Counted from the first letter of the stretch, positions 44,479 through 55,025 are shown. The stretch is 64,000 nucleotides of DNA from CAUZSN01 sp963582345 (GCA_963582345.1 CAUZSN010000002.1:1-64000), one strand, 5' to 3'. A program made the numbers and translations. The notes: generated from the sequence alone by a model not told the origin.

Positions 44479-44756
44479 GGACCTAATCTCTGCACAGGCT
44501 GTCGAAATGTCAGTTTCACAGCCTTAGTGGCCGGCGAATCGTCCATTTGCCCAATGGATTAGCCACGCAACCCAAGCGGACCGGAAACAATTGATATGAC
44601 GTAAGTTCGCTTTAATTCGAAGTTTATTGGTTGCACGAAATCCGGTCAATGCCGGTCAAACAACCCGTTTTTTATTTTCCAACGGGGCTTGGTGCGTTAA
44701 AGTGTGCAGTTATTGCGGCGATGATATGTCAGAAGGAACTTCTGGAGTCGGACTGC

Positions 44757-44981
44757 ATGAATCGTCATCATGTCGCACGAATGCTTGGTGGCTCGGTCGC
44801 TTTATTTGTGCGCTGCATTTGGCCATTGTCCAGTAACGTGCAAACGGCAGCACCGCGCAAGCCAAACCTTCTTTTTGTTCCGGCTGACGATTTAGGTCAC
44901 GGCGACTCGGGCTGTTACGGCCAAGTCGTGATCCGCTCGCCAATTCGAAGCAGTTTACTGGCACGAGTGACGGTCCATTAA
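44757..44981 (+). pseudogene. sulfatase 5' relic
   Basis: ATG 44757 opens a signal-peptide-like stretch, then RKPNLLFVPADDLGHGDSGC with YGQ, the first metal-binding motif of type I sulfatases. After VIRSPI the frame degenerates and stops at TAA 44979-44981; the CxPSR active-site region and the rest are absent. Sulfatases are numerous in planctomycetes, so this is an eroded paralogue. Confidence 0.85.
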
Positions 44982-45044
44982 CTTACGACATTGAGATAGC
45001 CGGATTGGCAAGAATATTGAACTTGGTCGCGAGAAGCATGCTTG

Positions 45045-45815
45045 ATGAACGATACATCCGATTCTGATGGGCTCCAGCCGGACATCACAACACAAGGCTT
45101 TCAGCGAGTTGCTTCATCGAGATCAACCGGACTGCGCAAGCTTGTCGTGTTCCTGGTAACCGTCACCGTTGTTTTCGTCGCATCGCGAAAATTCGGCGAT
45201 GTCCTCACACTCGAAAACCTAATCCAGCATGAAGCGGAGTTGCAACAGTATTACCAGGAGCGTCCGCTTCGAGTCTGTATCGCTGCGTTTTTGATTTACG
45301 TGGCGGTGACTGCCCTGTCCATTCCCGGAGCTACCGCAATGAGTCTGGTTGTCGGTTGGTTCTTCAGTTTTTGGCGCGGACTAATTCTCGTCAGCTTGGC
45401 ATCGACAGGCGGTGCTACGTTGGCCTTTCTGCTAAGCCGATATTTTCTGCGAGACGCGATTCAGCAGAAGTTCGGCGATCGGTTAACAAGTTTCGACGCG
45501 GCACTTGAACGCGAAGGTGCTTACTACCTGTTTACACTGCGGCTATTCCCCGCAGCACCGTTTTTCGTGATCAACGTTGTGATGGGGTTGACGTCGATTC
45601 GCGTTTGGACGTTCTGGTGGGTCAGCCAGATCGGCATGCTGGCCGGCACGTGTGTTTATGTGTATGCGGGATCTCGGTTCCCTAGTCTGAGACAACTTGC
45701 CGAGCACGGAATCCACGGCATCTTGACACCTGAATTGATCGTCGCGTTCATCGTGCTGGGTCTTTTTCCGATTTGTGTCAAGAGAATCGCCACCCACTTT
45801 CGACTGCTGGCTTGA
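45045..45815 (+). CDS. TVP38/TMEM64 (DedA-superfamily) membrane protein
   Basis: A 256-residue protein from ATG 45045 (MNDTSDSDG), directly preceded by TTG. Hydrophobic segments follow a 35-residue soluble start. The SNARE-associated/VTT signature is present: SIPGATAMSLVVGWFFSFWRG, then STGGATLAFLLSRY with FTLRLFPAAPFFVINVVMGL and GTCVYVYAGSR. DedA/VTT proteins are implicated in lipid scrambling and proton-driven membrane homeostasis. It converges on secDF. Confidence 0.88.
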   Translation: MNDTSDSDGLQPDITTQGFQRVASSRSTGLRKLVVFLVTVTVVFVASRKFGDVLTLENLIQHEAELQQYYQERPLRVCIAAFLIYVAVTALSIPGATAMSLVVGWFFSFWRGLILVSLASTGGATLAFLLSRYFLRDAIQQKFGDRLTSFDAALEREGAYYLFTLRLFPAAPFFVINVVMGLTSIRVWTFWWVSQIGMLAGTCVYVYAGSRFPSLRQLAEHGIHGILTPELIVAFIVLGLFPICVKRIATHFRLLA

Positions 45816-45908
45816 TTGGTGTTCCACTAACCGGGACAAGCTCGGCCGTGATGCGTCTGGCACCAGTCTCACTGAATTGGAGCGGTTTCAGCGACCACGT
45901 TCGCTGAA

Positions 45909-48900
45909 TCAACTTGTTATCGCCGCTTTTGCGGATGATCTGGTCCGTGCTGTGTCGGTTCCGGGACGATTCATTAGCCATAATAGCACGGGGCTGGCTA
46001 CGTATATCGAACTATAAGTTCCGACCAGCACTCCTAGCACCAAGCAAAACGCGAAGCCGTGGATGCCCTCACCACCGAACCCGTACAAGATAGAGACCAC
46101 AAGAAAAGTCGTGATCGAAGTCAGCAACGTGCGCGCCAACGTTTGATTCAGGCTGGAGTTGACCATATCACTGGTCAGCGCCGGATTCTTTCCCCGAACT
46201 TCGCGAATGCGATCAAAGACGACGATCGTGTCGTTTAATGAGTAACCAACGATCGTCAGAAATGCCGCAATCATCGGTAGATTGATTCTGAAGTCGGATA
46301 GCAGCAGTGCGTTACCGAAGGCGGTGCCGCTGACCAATGAAGCCAATGCGACCATTCCCACTACGACCAACACATCGTGCACCAACGCCGCGACAGCAGC
46401 CAGACCAAAGTTAATCCGTTGGAAGCGGAACCAAATGTAGGCCACAATGGCAATGAGGCTAATCAACATCGCCATGATCGCGTACTGCTGCATTTCCATT
46501 CCGACCTGCGTCTCGAATTGATTGACCTCTTCGAACAGCGGCGTTTCCGCTAATTCTGTCTGCATCCGGTTCAACGCTCGTTTCAGATCGGCTGTGTTGA
46601 CTGCTGACCTTGCTTGCAATTGCATTTCGGAAAACTTCTTGACGTCATTGGTGCCGGCTTTTAGCCCGCTGCCTTTCGTTCCAGTGAATCGAAATAATGA
46701 ATTCGGATCGGGATATTCCAGCTTCAGTGTTGCCACCGCGGCAACCAAGCCATCCGCAGCGGTGGATTCAGTGATTTCATCGCTGAAGATCAGATCGACT
46801 TGGTGTCCGCCTCCGAACGCGCTTTGCGTTGGTGCGGCCACGGTCTCGACTTTGTTCTCTGGAGTGCGGTTTGTATTTTCCTCCTCTAATTCATCAGACT
46901 TGTTCGACAATTCGGACGCCTTAGCAACCTTCGAAAATTCTCCGATTGTCATCGTGATACGGCGCAAAGGGCGCTGTTTCAGTGCTTCGGCTACCGACTT
47001 GCGGACACGAGAAAGTCTCGTATCGGTCGTGCGCAGCCGATACCTTCGGCCAACATCGGATGCCTGGTCTTCATCACTGAGCGTCAATCGTTCGAGGGTG
47101 ATATTTGATCCAAATTGCGCTTCCAGATCGGTCCGAACAGCTTCTAGATTTTGTGGCTGGACGAATTCGAATGTCACCATCGCTCCACCCCGAAAGTCGA
47201 TATCTAGGTTCTCACTGCCGCGCGATGCCAAGCTGGCCATCCCGGCGACAATCAACACCAACGAGAAAATGGCAGCAGGTATCTTTTTTCCAATAAAATC
47301 GAAACGGGGCGATCTGACGATGCTCATCATTTTCAGATTACGCAACCACCGTTTGCGTTCCAAGATGTCGAACATCAACCGGCCGCCATACAAGGCCGAA
47401 AACATACTCATCACAATCCCGATGAATAGCGTTACTGCGAAACCTCGGACTTGATCGGTGCCGATCATGTACAGCACCACTGCTACGATCAAAGTTGTTA
47501 CGTTTGCGTCGACGATGGTGGTAAACGCACGCGAGAATCCGTTTTGAATTGCCATGCGCAGGTTAGAGCCGCGATTCAGTTCCTCACGGATCCGTTCGAA
47601 AATCAATACGTTAGCGTCGACGGCCATACCAATGGTAAGCACCAATCCAGCCAATCCGGGCAGCGTAAAGGTGCCTTGGACCAACGCCATTGTTCCCATC
47701 ACAAGGATCAAGTTTAAAACCAGGCACAAGTTGGCAATCAGTCCCGCGAACCGGTAATAGCTGATCATAAAGATCAAAATCATCACCGACGCCAGTCCGA
47801 TCGCCAATTTACCCTTTTGTTGAATGTCTGCTCCCAACAACGGGCTGATCGTGAACTCGCTTATCGGTTCGTGTTTAATCGGTATCTCCAATGCGCCCGC
47901 GTTTAATACGTCGATTAACTCGCTGATTTCTGTTTGTGTGAAGTTGCCGCTGACAATGCCGCTGCTGCTGATCGTTTCGCGTAAGTTCGGGGCCGATTGC
48001 ACTTTGTTGTCGAGCAAAATGGCCAGACGGCGCTGGAACCCGTCGGTTAACGGTCTGTTGCGGCTGGTCATCGTCTGGAACTTAAAGGCTCCTTGCTGAT
48101 TGAAGGTGAACCCGACTGCGAGCGATCCGTCCTGATCGACTGTCTGATAGGCTCGGACCAGGAACTTACCAGTTACTCGATGGCGTTCGGGCGTCACCAT
48201 GACAAGCACCTGTTCGACATCTTTGCCGTCGTTGTCCTTGCTTGTCCGCAGCGCGATTTCGCCGTGAGTGTCAATTTCCTCTTTTTCGGAAATATCACGC
48301 CACATTGCGATGACTCGTGTCCCTTCGACGAAGGTCCTTTCCGTTAGCGGAAGTGTGTTCGCGTTGTCGATCAAACCGCGATTTCTGATTCCAGTCCTGC
48401 CATGGTCGCGCTCGTTCGCCAGAATTTCGAACTCCAAGCTGCCTAGCCGAGTCATTCTCCTCTTCATTTCTGCAACGACGTGTGCATCTGCACCGGGAGT
48501 AATGACTTCAATTCGGTCCGCGCCGACCTTGCGGACAGTCACCTCTTCCAGACCGCCTGGATTGATTCGTCTCCGGATTGCTCCGACCATTTGTTCCATT
48601 GATGCGCTCACATCCTTGCCGGCCTTCTTCGCCGCCTCGACATCAACCTGGAACACCAGGTTCGTGCCCCCGGCCAAATCGATTCCCAACTTGACGGCAT
48701 CCATCCAATGGTTTCCGATGGCCACCTGGTACACAAATGGAGCCAGGCCTAAGACAACGGTCAGCAGAAGGGCGCCAATTTTGAAACCTAGGTCCTTCAG
48801 CTTTAGCGTTTTGCCTAAAAATGATCCCAACGCCATCGGCACAACGAAGATGGCGACAACGATGAAGAACATCAGCCATCCGGAAGTATCCGACGCTTTG

Positions 48901-48959
48901 GTTGTCACCTCAGGCTTCGTAGCGGCAAGGACCACTAAATCGGACAACAAGTCGATCAT
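45909..48959 (-). CDS. secDF: protein translocase SecD-SecF fusion
   Basis: A 1016-residue fusion of the two RND-type export motor subunits that use proton motive force to pull proteins out of SecYEG. The SecD half has GIDLAGGTNLVFQV, the P1 region, DVLNAGALEIPI, and GLAGLVLTIGMAVDANVLIF near residue 440. The SecF half has DIDFRGGAMVTFEF and VHDVLVVVGMVALASL with GYSLNDTIVVFDRIREVRGK. Fusion is known in Bacillus and several other phyla. Same strand and order tgt-yajC-secDF, with gaps of 157 and 103 bp. Confidence 0.96.
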   Translation of the reverse strand: MIDLLSDLVVLAATKPEVTTKASDTSGWLMFFIVVAIFVVPMALGSFLGKTLKLKDLGFKIGALLLTVVLGLAPFVYQVAIGNHWMDAVKLGIDLAGGTNLVFQVDVEAAKKAGKDVSASMEQMVGAIRRRINPGGLEEVTVRKVGADRIEVITPGADAHVVAEMKRRMTRLGSLEFEILANERDHGRTGIRNRGLIDNANTLPLTERTFVEGTRVIAMWRDISEKEEIDTHGEIALRTSKDNDGKDVEQVLVMVTPERHRVTGKFLVRAYQTVDQDGSLAVGFTFNQQGAFKFQTMTSRNRPLTDGFQRRLAILLDNKVQSAPNLRETISSSGIVSGNFTQTEISELIDVLNAGALEIPIKHEPISEFTISPLLGADIQQKGKLAIGLASVMILIFMISYYRFAGLIANLCLVLNLILVMGTMALVQGTFTLPGLAGLVLTIGMAVDANVLIFERIREELNRGSNLRMAIQNGFSRAFTTIVDANVTTLIVAVVLYMIGTDQVRGFAVTLFIGIVMSMFSALYGGRLMFDILERKRWLRNLKMMSIVRSPRFDFIGKKIPAAIFSLVLIVAGMASLASRGSENLDIDFRGGAMVTFEFVQPQNLEAVRTDLEAQFGSNITLERLTLSDEDQASDVGRRYRLRTTDTRLSRVRKSVAEALKQRPLRRITMTIGEFSKVAKASELSNKSDELEEENTNRTPENKVETVAAPTQSAFGGGHQVDLIFSDEITESTAADGLVAAVATLKLEYPDPNSLFRFTGTKGSGLKAGTNDVKKFSEMQLQARSAVNTADLKRALNRMQTELAETPLFEEVNQFETQVGMEMQQYAIMAMLISLIAIVAYIWFRFQRINFGLAAVAALVHDVLVVVGMVALASLVSGTAFGNALLLSDFRINLPMIAAFLTIVGYSLNDTIVVFDRIREVRGKNPALTSDMVNSSLNQTLARTLLTSITTFLVVSILYGFGGEGIHGFAFCLVLGVLVGTYSSIYVASPVLLWLMNRPGTDTARTRSSAKAAITS

Positions 48960-49062
48960 TGGTTACGCATCCTATCGTGCAAGAAAAACGCGATATACTT
49001 TTGCTTTGAAATCTCGCAAAAGACTTGACTATGCGCTGCTGAAGGCCGATCGCTGATAGCGA

Positions 49063-49413
49063 TCATGACGCCTTTAAAGTTTTTTTCTCCGAATCCTCGC
49101 TTCCCACCGTTTGAATACTGCTGCGAAGAAACTTGATACGCGTGTTGTCGTCGACCTTGACCGTGACTTCCTTTCCGTCCGCCGAAATGTTCGCGACCGT
49201 GCCGACAATCCCACCGACGGTGATGATGCGGTCGTTTTTCTTTAAGACTTTCAGCATTTCTTCACGTTTGCGTCGATCCCGACTCTGTGGGCGCAAGATC
49301 AAAAAGTACCACAAAACGAAAATTGCGATCATCGGGAACAACAGTGCCCCTAAGGGCGAGCCTGATGGATTATCGGCTGCCAACACGCAAAACACATTAA
49401 GCCATTCGATCAT
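49063..49413 (-). CDS. yajC: preprotein translocase subunit YajC
   Basis: A 116-residue one-helix protein: PMIAIFVLWYFLILRPQSRD followed by KREEMLKVLKKNDRIITVGGIVGTV and VDDNTRIKFLRSSI. It joins the SecDF-YajC complex. Placement between tgt and secDF is the classic arrangement. Confidence 0.95.
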   Translation of the reverse strand: MIEWLNVFCVLAADNPSGSPLGALLFPMIAIFVLWYFLILRPQSRDRRKREEMLKVLKKNDRIITVGGIVGTVANISADGKEVTVKVDDNTRIKFLRSSIQTVGSEDSEKKTLKAS

Positions 49414-49570
49414 GCTATCTACTCAAAATAATGTTAAATGGTAACGCTTCAGCCAAGTAAAGTAGGCCATCCTATGGCTGTTTTGCCAGACGACTAAAGT
49501 GTTACGCTAAAGGTAATTTTCCGTGCAATCGCCGAAAACTTGTAAAACGTCTGGAAAAACAGCGAGCATC

Positions 49571-50689
49571 TTAGACGGATAAACCCCACCGGACAAGGTG
49601 AACCGAACGAAACTCTTCAACACGGTGTTCGCGAATCGCGCGTCGCAGATCGCTCATTAGCCTCTGATAGTATGCGATGTTATGCCATGAGACCAAGATT
49701 GGACCCAGCATCTCGTTGGCAACGAATAGGTGCCGCAAATAGGCGCGACTGAAACGACGACAAACCGGGCACTCACATTCTTGGTCCAACGGCCGGGCGT
49801 CACATTGATATTGACGATTTCGCAATCGAACCGGCCCATCGTCGGTAAAAGCAGTTGCGTTACGGCCGTTCCGCGTTGGCAAGACGCAATCGAACAGGTC
49901 GATGCCGCACGAGACCGCTTCGATGAGATCTTGCGGCTGACCCACGCCCATCAAATATTTCGGCCGGCCGGCTGGAAGCATTGGCGCAGTCCAGCGAAGC
50001 GTCTGGTACATGAGTTCGATGTCCTCGCCCACACTCAGTCCGCCGATCGCATAGCCGGGAAAATCTAGCGACAGCAAACCGTGGATTGATTGTTCGCGTA
50101 ATTTGCGATCAGTTCCGCCCTGAACAATTCCGAACAACGCCTGGTCATCCCGTTGATGGACTTCGCGGCAACGGATGGCCCAACGTGTTGTACGTTCCAC
50201 CGCTCGTTGAAGTTGCTCACGGTCGCCGTCATGGGGCGGGCATTCATCCAGACACATGATGATATCGGCACCCAGTTGCTCCTGAATGCGAATCGCCTTT
50301 TCGGGCGACAGTTCGAAAATACTGCCGTCGATATGTGAACGAAAAACGACATGCTCATCGTCTAGTTGAGTCAGCCGGGCCAAACTAAAAATTTGGAAAC
50401 CACCACTGTCCGTGAGCAAGGGACCGTCCCACTGCATGAATGCGTGCAGGCCACCCAATTCGCTGACGATTGCGGCGCCTGGCCGAAGAGCCAAATGGTA
50501 GGTGTTGGATAGGACAATCTCGGTTCCGACTTCACGCAGTTGTTCGGGGGTCAGTCCCTTTACGGTCGCCAGCGTTCCCACCGGCATGAATGCAGGAGTC
50601 TCCACAACGCCGTGGGGCGTTGTGATGCGACCTGTACGTGCGGATGTTTGAGCGTCGCTTGCTCCAATCTGAAATTCGATGCCAGCCAC
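49571..50689 (-). CDS. tgt: queuine tRNA-ribosyltransferase
   Basis: A 372-residue TIM-barrel enzyme that exchanges G34 for preQ1/queuine in GUN tRNAs. Active-site Asp in LTDSGGFQIFSLA, second Asp in DLFDCVLPTRNGRNA, and the zinc site ECECPVCRRFSRAYLRHLF with HN further on. GLSVGE binding segment present. First gene of tgt-yajC-secDF. Confidence 0.96.
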   Translation of the reverse strand: MAGIEFQIGASDAQTSARTGRITTPHGVVETPAFMPVGTLATVKGLTPEQLREVGTEIVLSNTYHLALRPGAAIVSELGGLHAFMQWDGPLLTDSGGFQIFSLARLTQLDDEHVVFRSHIDGSIFELSPEKAIRIQEQLGADIIMCLDECPPHDGDREQLQRAVERTTRWAIRCREVHQRDDQALFGIVQGGTDRKLREQSIHGLLSLDFPGYAIGGLSVGEDIELMYQTLRWTAPMLPAGRPKYLMGVGQPQDLIEAVSCGIDLFDCVLPTRNGRNATAFTDDGPVRLRNRQYQCDARPLDQECECPVCRRFSRAYLRHLFVANEMLGPILVSWHNIAYYQRLMSDLRRAIREHRVEEFRSVHLVRWGLSV

Positions 50690-50706
50690 AGATCCACTTT
50701 ATAGAA

Positions 50707-51768
50707 TCAGAAATTTCCTTGCACTGCGTCGTTGATCATACTGACGTACCACAGAATAAACCGGAAAACGAAAAAAATGATAAAACCGGCCACGACCAAC
50801 CAGATCAGCCAGCCGAACGCAGTCGTCAAGGCATTCAGGCTGCGGCGTGCCTGGTCCTCGAATTGGGGACTCAAGCGGTGCACCATTTCGGGAACCGTTC
50901 CCGATGTCTCGGCAACGTTGACGATGTGTAAGTAGTCGTCGGGAAACAGACCGGATGCCGTCAAGGCGTCCGACAAATTGTCACCGGACTCGACCCTATG
51001 ACACACCATCGGCGCCGCCGCAATAAAGGCACCGTTTGCCGTCGCGCGGAAACTGGCTCTCAAACTTTGACGGATGGGCATGCCCGTTTGTTGAGTCAGG
51101 TAAAACGCCCACGAAAACCGAGCGATGGCGAATGAACGCATACAGTTTCCGAGGATGGGGATCCACAGTAGTAACGAATCCAGCACTCGTGTAGTGCTGA
51201 ATGCCTTGGACAAGATCTGGTAAACGACAAACAGCGACAAAAGTGAACCAAACGTGTACATCAGCCAGATCAACGCTCCGTCGGGTCCGGAAAGCCCAAA
51301 AACCAAAAAACTTACCGAATGGCCACTTGTTGCTACTGTTTCTGCCGTTTTGCCTATGATACCCAGGATGTAAATCAACGCAGCAATGACAAAAATCGCC
51401 GCGACCAATTGGAACAGCGGCCACGAAATCGCCGCCACGAAATTGCGGCGCAACTGCAGATTGTTTTCGTAATGTTTGCCCATGTGAGCCAGTACTTCGG
51501 GCAAGGCGCCGCTCTCCTCGGCCACGCTTACCATGTCGATCAACAATTGGGGGAAATAGTTGCCTTGATCCCGCATGGCTGACGAGATTTCGCCACCGTT
51601 CTGAATCTCATTGCTGATTTCCCGAAGTGTTTCGCGACACCGCGGGTCCGAAGTCTTTTCAGCAGCCAGTTCAAACACCTTGCGTACATCCACACCGGCA
51701 TGCAGCATCGTGCTCAGCGAACGGCATATCAAAGCCGACGTTTTCAGGGATATTCGTGATCCGAACAC
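50707..51768 (-). CDS. type II secretion/type IV pilus F-domain protein
   Basis: About 353 residues from GTG 51768 (FGSRISLKTSALICRSLSTM). A TTG 39 codons upstream gives non-typical residues. Two T2SSF domains of GspF/PilC type are visible: first around LHAGVDVRKVFELAAEK with GNYFPQLLIDMVSVAEESG, second around TGMPIRQSLRASFRATANGA with FPDDYLHIVNVAETSGTVPE. Hydrophobic helices at the ends of each domain. An inner-membrane platform protein for a pseudopilus or pilus; no ATPase or pilin gene is adjacent. Confidence 0.88.
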   Translation of the reverse strand: MFGSRISLKTSALICRSLSTMLHAGVDVRKVFELAAEKTSDPRCRETLREISNEIQNGGEISSAMRDQGNYFPQLLIDMVSVAEESGALPEVLAHMGKHYENNLQLRRNFVAAISWPLFQLVAAIFVIAALIYILGIIGKTAETVATSGHSVSFLVFGLSGPDGALIWLMYTFGSLLSLFVVYQILSKAFSTTRVLDSLLLWIPILGNCMRSFAIARFSWAFYLTQQTGMPIRQSLRASFRATANGAFIAAAPMVCHRVESGDNLSDALTASGLFPDDYLHIVNVAETSGTVPEMVHRLSPQFEDQARRSLNALTTAFGWLIWLVVAGFIIFFVFRFILWYVSMINDAVQGNF

Positions 51769-51962
51769 GAATGGAGGTCTCGCTAAATTGCACTTTGTCT
51801 GACTAATTTTGGAAATCGTACCACAATCGTACTCTGAAGTGCGATGCCGCTTGGCGTTAGCAAATTGTCTGTTCAACACTTTCAAGGCCGTTGCGTTCCG
51901 TCACAAATTGTGGCAAAGTGGCTGAGCCTGTTTTGGACCCAATCTATCGATTCACGAAAACT

Positions 51963-52766
51963 ATGGACTTTCTGCAACTCGGGAAAAAAACAATTCTGGT
52001 CTTCGGCGTCGCGAATCGAAAGAGCGTCGCCTATCACGTCGGTCAGGTGTTGAGCCAAGCTGGTGCCGACGTAGTTTATTCCGTGCGCAGCGAGGAACGC
52101 CGCGATTCCCTCAAAAAGCTACTTGATCCGGCACCAATTTACGTCTGCGACGTTGAGCATCAGGACCAGATCAATCGCCTTCGTGACGATGTTGGCACCG
52201 GTCGTGGCAAGCTTCATGGCATAGTCCACTCGATTGCGTACGCAGACTATTCAGCCGGTTGGTTGCCATTTCACGAGACGCCTCGTACCGGCTTCTTACA
52301 AGCCATCGACATTTCGTGTTACTCATTGATCGCAATTGCCAGCGCGTTTCGCGATTTGATTGACGAACATGATGGCAGCGTAGTCACGATCTCGATTTCA
52401 ACCACTCGCATGGCAGCCGAGAACTATGGTTACATGGCGCCAGTGAAAGCGGCGTTAGATTCGTCCATCTGTTTTCTAGCCAAGTCATTTTCGCAATTTT
52501 CGTCGATTCGCTTCAACGCAGTCTGCCCAGGTCTATTGAAAACGTCCGCTTCGGCGGGGATTCCCGGATACCTCGACAGCTACCTATACGCCGAGCAGGC
52601 AACGCTACGGCAACGAGCCGTTCGAACTGAAGAAGTCGCTAACACGGTCGTGTTCTTATTAAGTCCTCGATCGTCGGCAATTACGGCTCAAGGGATCGTT
52701 ATCGATGCCGGCATGGGCATCAACTATTTCAAAAGTGAATTCGTTTGCCCGGAACAAAACGGCTGA
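51963..52766 (+). CDS. fabI: enoyl-[acyl-carrier-protein] reductase (FabI-like)
   Basis: A 267-residue SDR-fold reductase from ATG 51963 (MDFLQLGKKTILVFGVAN); a longer in-frame start at 51891 is less likely. The NAD-binding segment VFGVANRKSVAYHVGQVL, HSIAYADYS, and the catalytic Tyr/Lys in NYGYMAPVKAAL identify the last step of fatty acid elongation. The C-terminal segment ITAQGIVIDAGMGIN is typical. It converges with sucD. Confidence 0.9.
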   Translation: MDFLQLGKKTILVFGVANRKSVAYHVGQVLSQAGADVVYSVRSEERRDSLKKLLDPAPIYVCDVEHQDQINRLRDDVGTGRGKLHGIVHSIAYADYSAGWLPFHETPRTGFLQAIDISCYSLIAIASAFRDLIDEHDGSVVTISISTTRMAAENYGYMAPVKAALDSSICFLAKSFSQFSSIRFNAVCPGLLKTSASAGIPGYLDSYLYAEQATLRQRAVRTEEVANTVVFLLSPRSSAITAQGIVIDAGMGINYFKSEFVCPEQNG

Positions 52767-52841
52767 ACGATGTCGCCATCCGCTTCAACGCTACTGCGAA
52801 GGTTCTGATTCCTGAGCCAGCGGCTCTTTGTATCAGTGGGT

Positions 52842-53741
52842 TCACCCTGTTGAATTGGGAACATTGGCGATTCCGGCAATCGCTCGCTGTACGGCAGTTC
52901 CCATATCGGCAGGGCTTTCAGCGACGACCACGCCGGCCTTTTCCAGGGCCGCGATCTTTTCAGCGGCCGTTCCGGTTCCGCCCGAGATGATGGCTCCCGC
53001 GTGCCCCATGCGTTTTCCCGGCGGAGCCGTTCGACCTGCGATAAACGATGCTACCGGTTTAGATATGTGCTGCTTGATGTACTCGGCCGCATTTTCTTCA
53101 GCGCTGCCGCCGATCTCGCCGATCATTAGGATTGCTTCGGTGTTGGGATCGTTTTGGAATAGTTGCAGTAGATCGATGAAGTTGGTTCCAATGATCGGGT
53201 CGCCACCGATGCCGACGCAAGTCGACTGTCCCAAACCGACATGGCTCAGTTGCCACACGGCTTCGTATGTCAGCGTGCCGCTACGGCTGATGACGCCGAC
53301 CGGACCAGGTTTATGAATGTAGCCAGGCATGATGCCAATCTTTGCTACGCCTGGCGTGATGACGCCCGGACAGTTTGGACCCACCAGCCTGCTGCTGTTT
53401 TGACGCATACGATGCATCGTTCGCACCATGTCCAACACGGGGATGCCTTCGGTGATCGCTACAATCAGTTTGATTCCAGCGTCGGCTGCTTCGATGATCG
53501 CGTCCGCGCAAAACCGTGGTGGAACAAAGATCATCGACGTGTTGGCTCCCGTCTTCTGGACTGCTTCGTGAACCGTGTTGAATACCGGAAACCCGTCGAC
53601 TTCGGTTCCGCCTTTGCCGGGCGTGACGCCGCCGACGACGGGGGTTCCGTAATTGCGGCATTGCTGGCTATGAAACAGACCGGATCGACCAGTGATTCCT
53701 TGGCAAATGACGTGTGTGTCTTGATCGACGAGGATACTCAT
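52842..53741 (-). CDS. sucD: succinyl-CoA ligase, alpha subunit
   Basis: A 299-residue ADP- or GDP-forming ligase subunit of the TCA cycle. CoA-binding GITGRSGLFHSQQ, the NCPGVITPG segment and the phospho-His loop GHAGAIISGGTGTAAEK are present. It follows sucC with a 96-bp gap; the two form an operon. Confidence 0.96.
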   Translation of the reverse strand: MSILVDQDTHVICQGITGRSGLFHSQQCRNYGTPVVGGVTPGKGGTEVDGFPVFNTVHEAVQKTGANTSMIFVPPRFCADAIIEAADAGIKLIVAITEGIPVLDMVRTMHRMRQNSSRLVGPNCPGVITPGVAKIGIMPGYIHKPGPVGVISRSGTLTYEAVWQLSHVGLGQSTCVGIGGDPIIGTNFIDLLQLFQNDPNTEAILMIGEIGGSAEENAAEYIKQHISKPVASFIAGRTAPPGKRMGHAGAIISGGTGTAAEKIAALEKAGVVVAESPADMGTAVQRAIAGIANVPNSTG

Positions 53742-53837
53742 ATTCCAAATCCCGAAATTCGAATCAATACTGAATCTAGGCTTCCATAGACCTCAAGCGG
53801 CAGTTCAGAACTTTTGTTCGAAGATAATGTTCTGTGA

Positions 53838-55025
53838 TCATGGTGTAAGCGTGGCCACTGCTTTTTTGGCTGCGTCAGTCAGGTCAGTCGCCGCAATGAT
53901 GTTCCGTTCGCTTTCAGCCAACATTGATCGAGCCATCTTGACATTGGTCCCTTCCAAACGAACGACAAGCGGCACGTTAAATCCAACTTTTTCGTATGCG
54001 GACAACAGCGCTTCGACAATCGTGTTGCATTTCATAATACCGCCAAAGATGTTGACAAGGACCGCTTTGACAGTGGGATCGGCCAGGATGATGCGAAACG
54101 CCTCGGTTACCGCATCGACGTCGGCGCTGCCGCCGACGTCCAAAAAATTGGCCGGGTCACCGCCGTGCAGCTTGATCAAATCCATCGTGCTCATTGCCAA
54201 GCCAGCGCCGTTGACCAGGCAGCCGATGTTGCCGTCCAGCTTCACGTAACTTAGCCCGGCATTACTGGCTCGTACTTCCACTTCATTTTCTTCGCTCAAA
54301 TCCCGAAGCGCGGCGCACGAGTCGTGTCGGAACAAAGCGTTGTCGTCGAAGCTGACCTTGGCATCCAGCGCTAGCAACTCGCCATTTTCTGTTATGACCA
54401 AAGGGTTGATTTCAGCCATACTACAATCGTTTTCCAAGAAGAACCGGCACAACTTCGGCAAGAAGTCTTCGGCGCTGGCGATGCTATTTCCCTGCAGCCC
54501 TAATTGCTCTGCCAGATTCCGAATTTGGGAGAGCTGTAATCCGTCGTTGACATCGATTGCCTCGCGAAAAATTTTTTCTGGAGCCTTCCTAGCTACGTCC
54601 TCGATCGACATGCCACCTTCTGACGAGGCAATTATGACCGGCCCACCTGATTCGCGGTCGACGACAACGCCCAAATACAATTCGCGCGCGATGTTCAACC
54701 CCTGTTCGATGTACAGCACGTTTACCGTTTTACCTTCTGCGCCAGTTTGCAGCGTGACAAGCGTGTTGCCTAGCATGCGATCGGCGTTTTCATGGGCCTC
54801 CTGAGGTGACCGAACCAAAACGACTCCGGACTGTTGAGGATGCTGTTTGAAGCGTCCCTTTCCACGGCCGCCGGCATGGATTTGGGACTTGACGACGGCA
54901 ATATCGCCCCCAAGTTGCCTGAATGCTTCGGTCGCTTCATCGGGTGTTTTGACAACGATCCCTTTGGGCACGGCTACTTCTGCTTCCGCGAACAACTGTT
55001 TCGCCTGATATTCATGAATTTTCAC
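53838..55025 (-). CDS. sucC: succinyl-CoA ligase, beta subunit
   Basis: A 395-residue ATP-grasp subunit from GTG 55025 (KIHEYQAKQLFAEAEVAVPKG); an upstream in-frame ATG at 55064 adds 13 atypical residues. GGRGKG, AEINPLVITENGELLALDAK and NIFGGIMKCNTI mark nucleotide and metal binding. First gene of sucCD. Confidence 0.96.
   Translation of the reverse strand: MKIHEYQAKQLFAEAEVAVPKGIVVKTPDEATEAFRQLGGDIAVVKSQIHAGGRGKGRFKQHPQQSGVVLVRSPQEAHENADRMLGNTLVTLQTGAEGKTVNVLYIEQGLNIARELYLGVVVDRESGGPVIIASSEGGMSIEDVARKAPEKIFREAIDVNDGLQLSQIRNLAEQLGLQGNSIASAEDFLPKLCRFFLENDCSMAEINPLVITENGELLALDAKVSFDDNALFRHDSCAALRDLSEENEVEVRASNAGLSYVKLDGNIGCLVNGAGLAMSTMDLIKLHGGDPANFLDVGGSADVDAVTEAFRIILADPTVKAVLVNIFGGIMKCNTIVEALLSAYEKVGFNVPLVVRLEGTNVKMARSMLAESERNIIAATDLTDAAKKAVATLTP

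Noticed and set aside
46522..47454. 310-codon plus-strand open frame opposite secDF
   Set aside because: Ser/Arg-rich shadow of a clear SecD-SecF frame.
52814..52829. GAGCC-AGC-GGCTC hairpin with TTT between fabI and sucD
   Set aside because: The stem is only 5 bp and lies just inside the fabI-sucD spacer; possible weak terminator, not supported enough.
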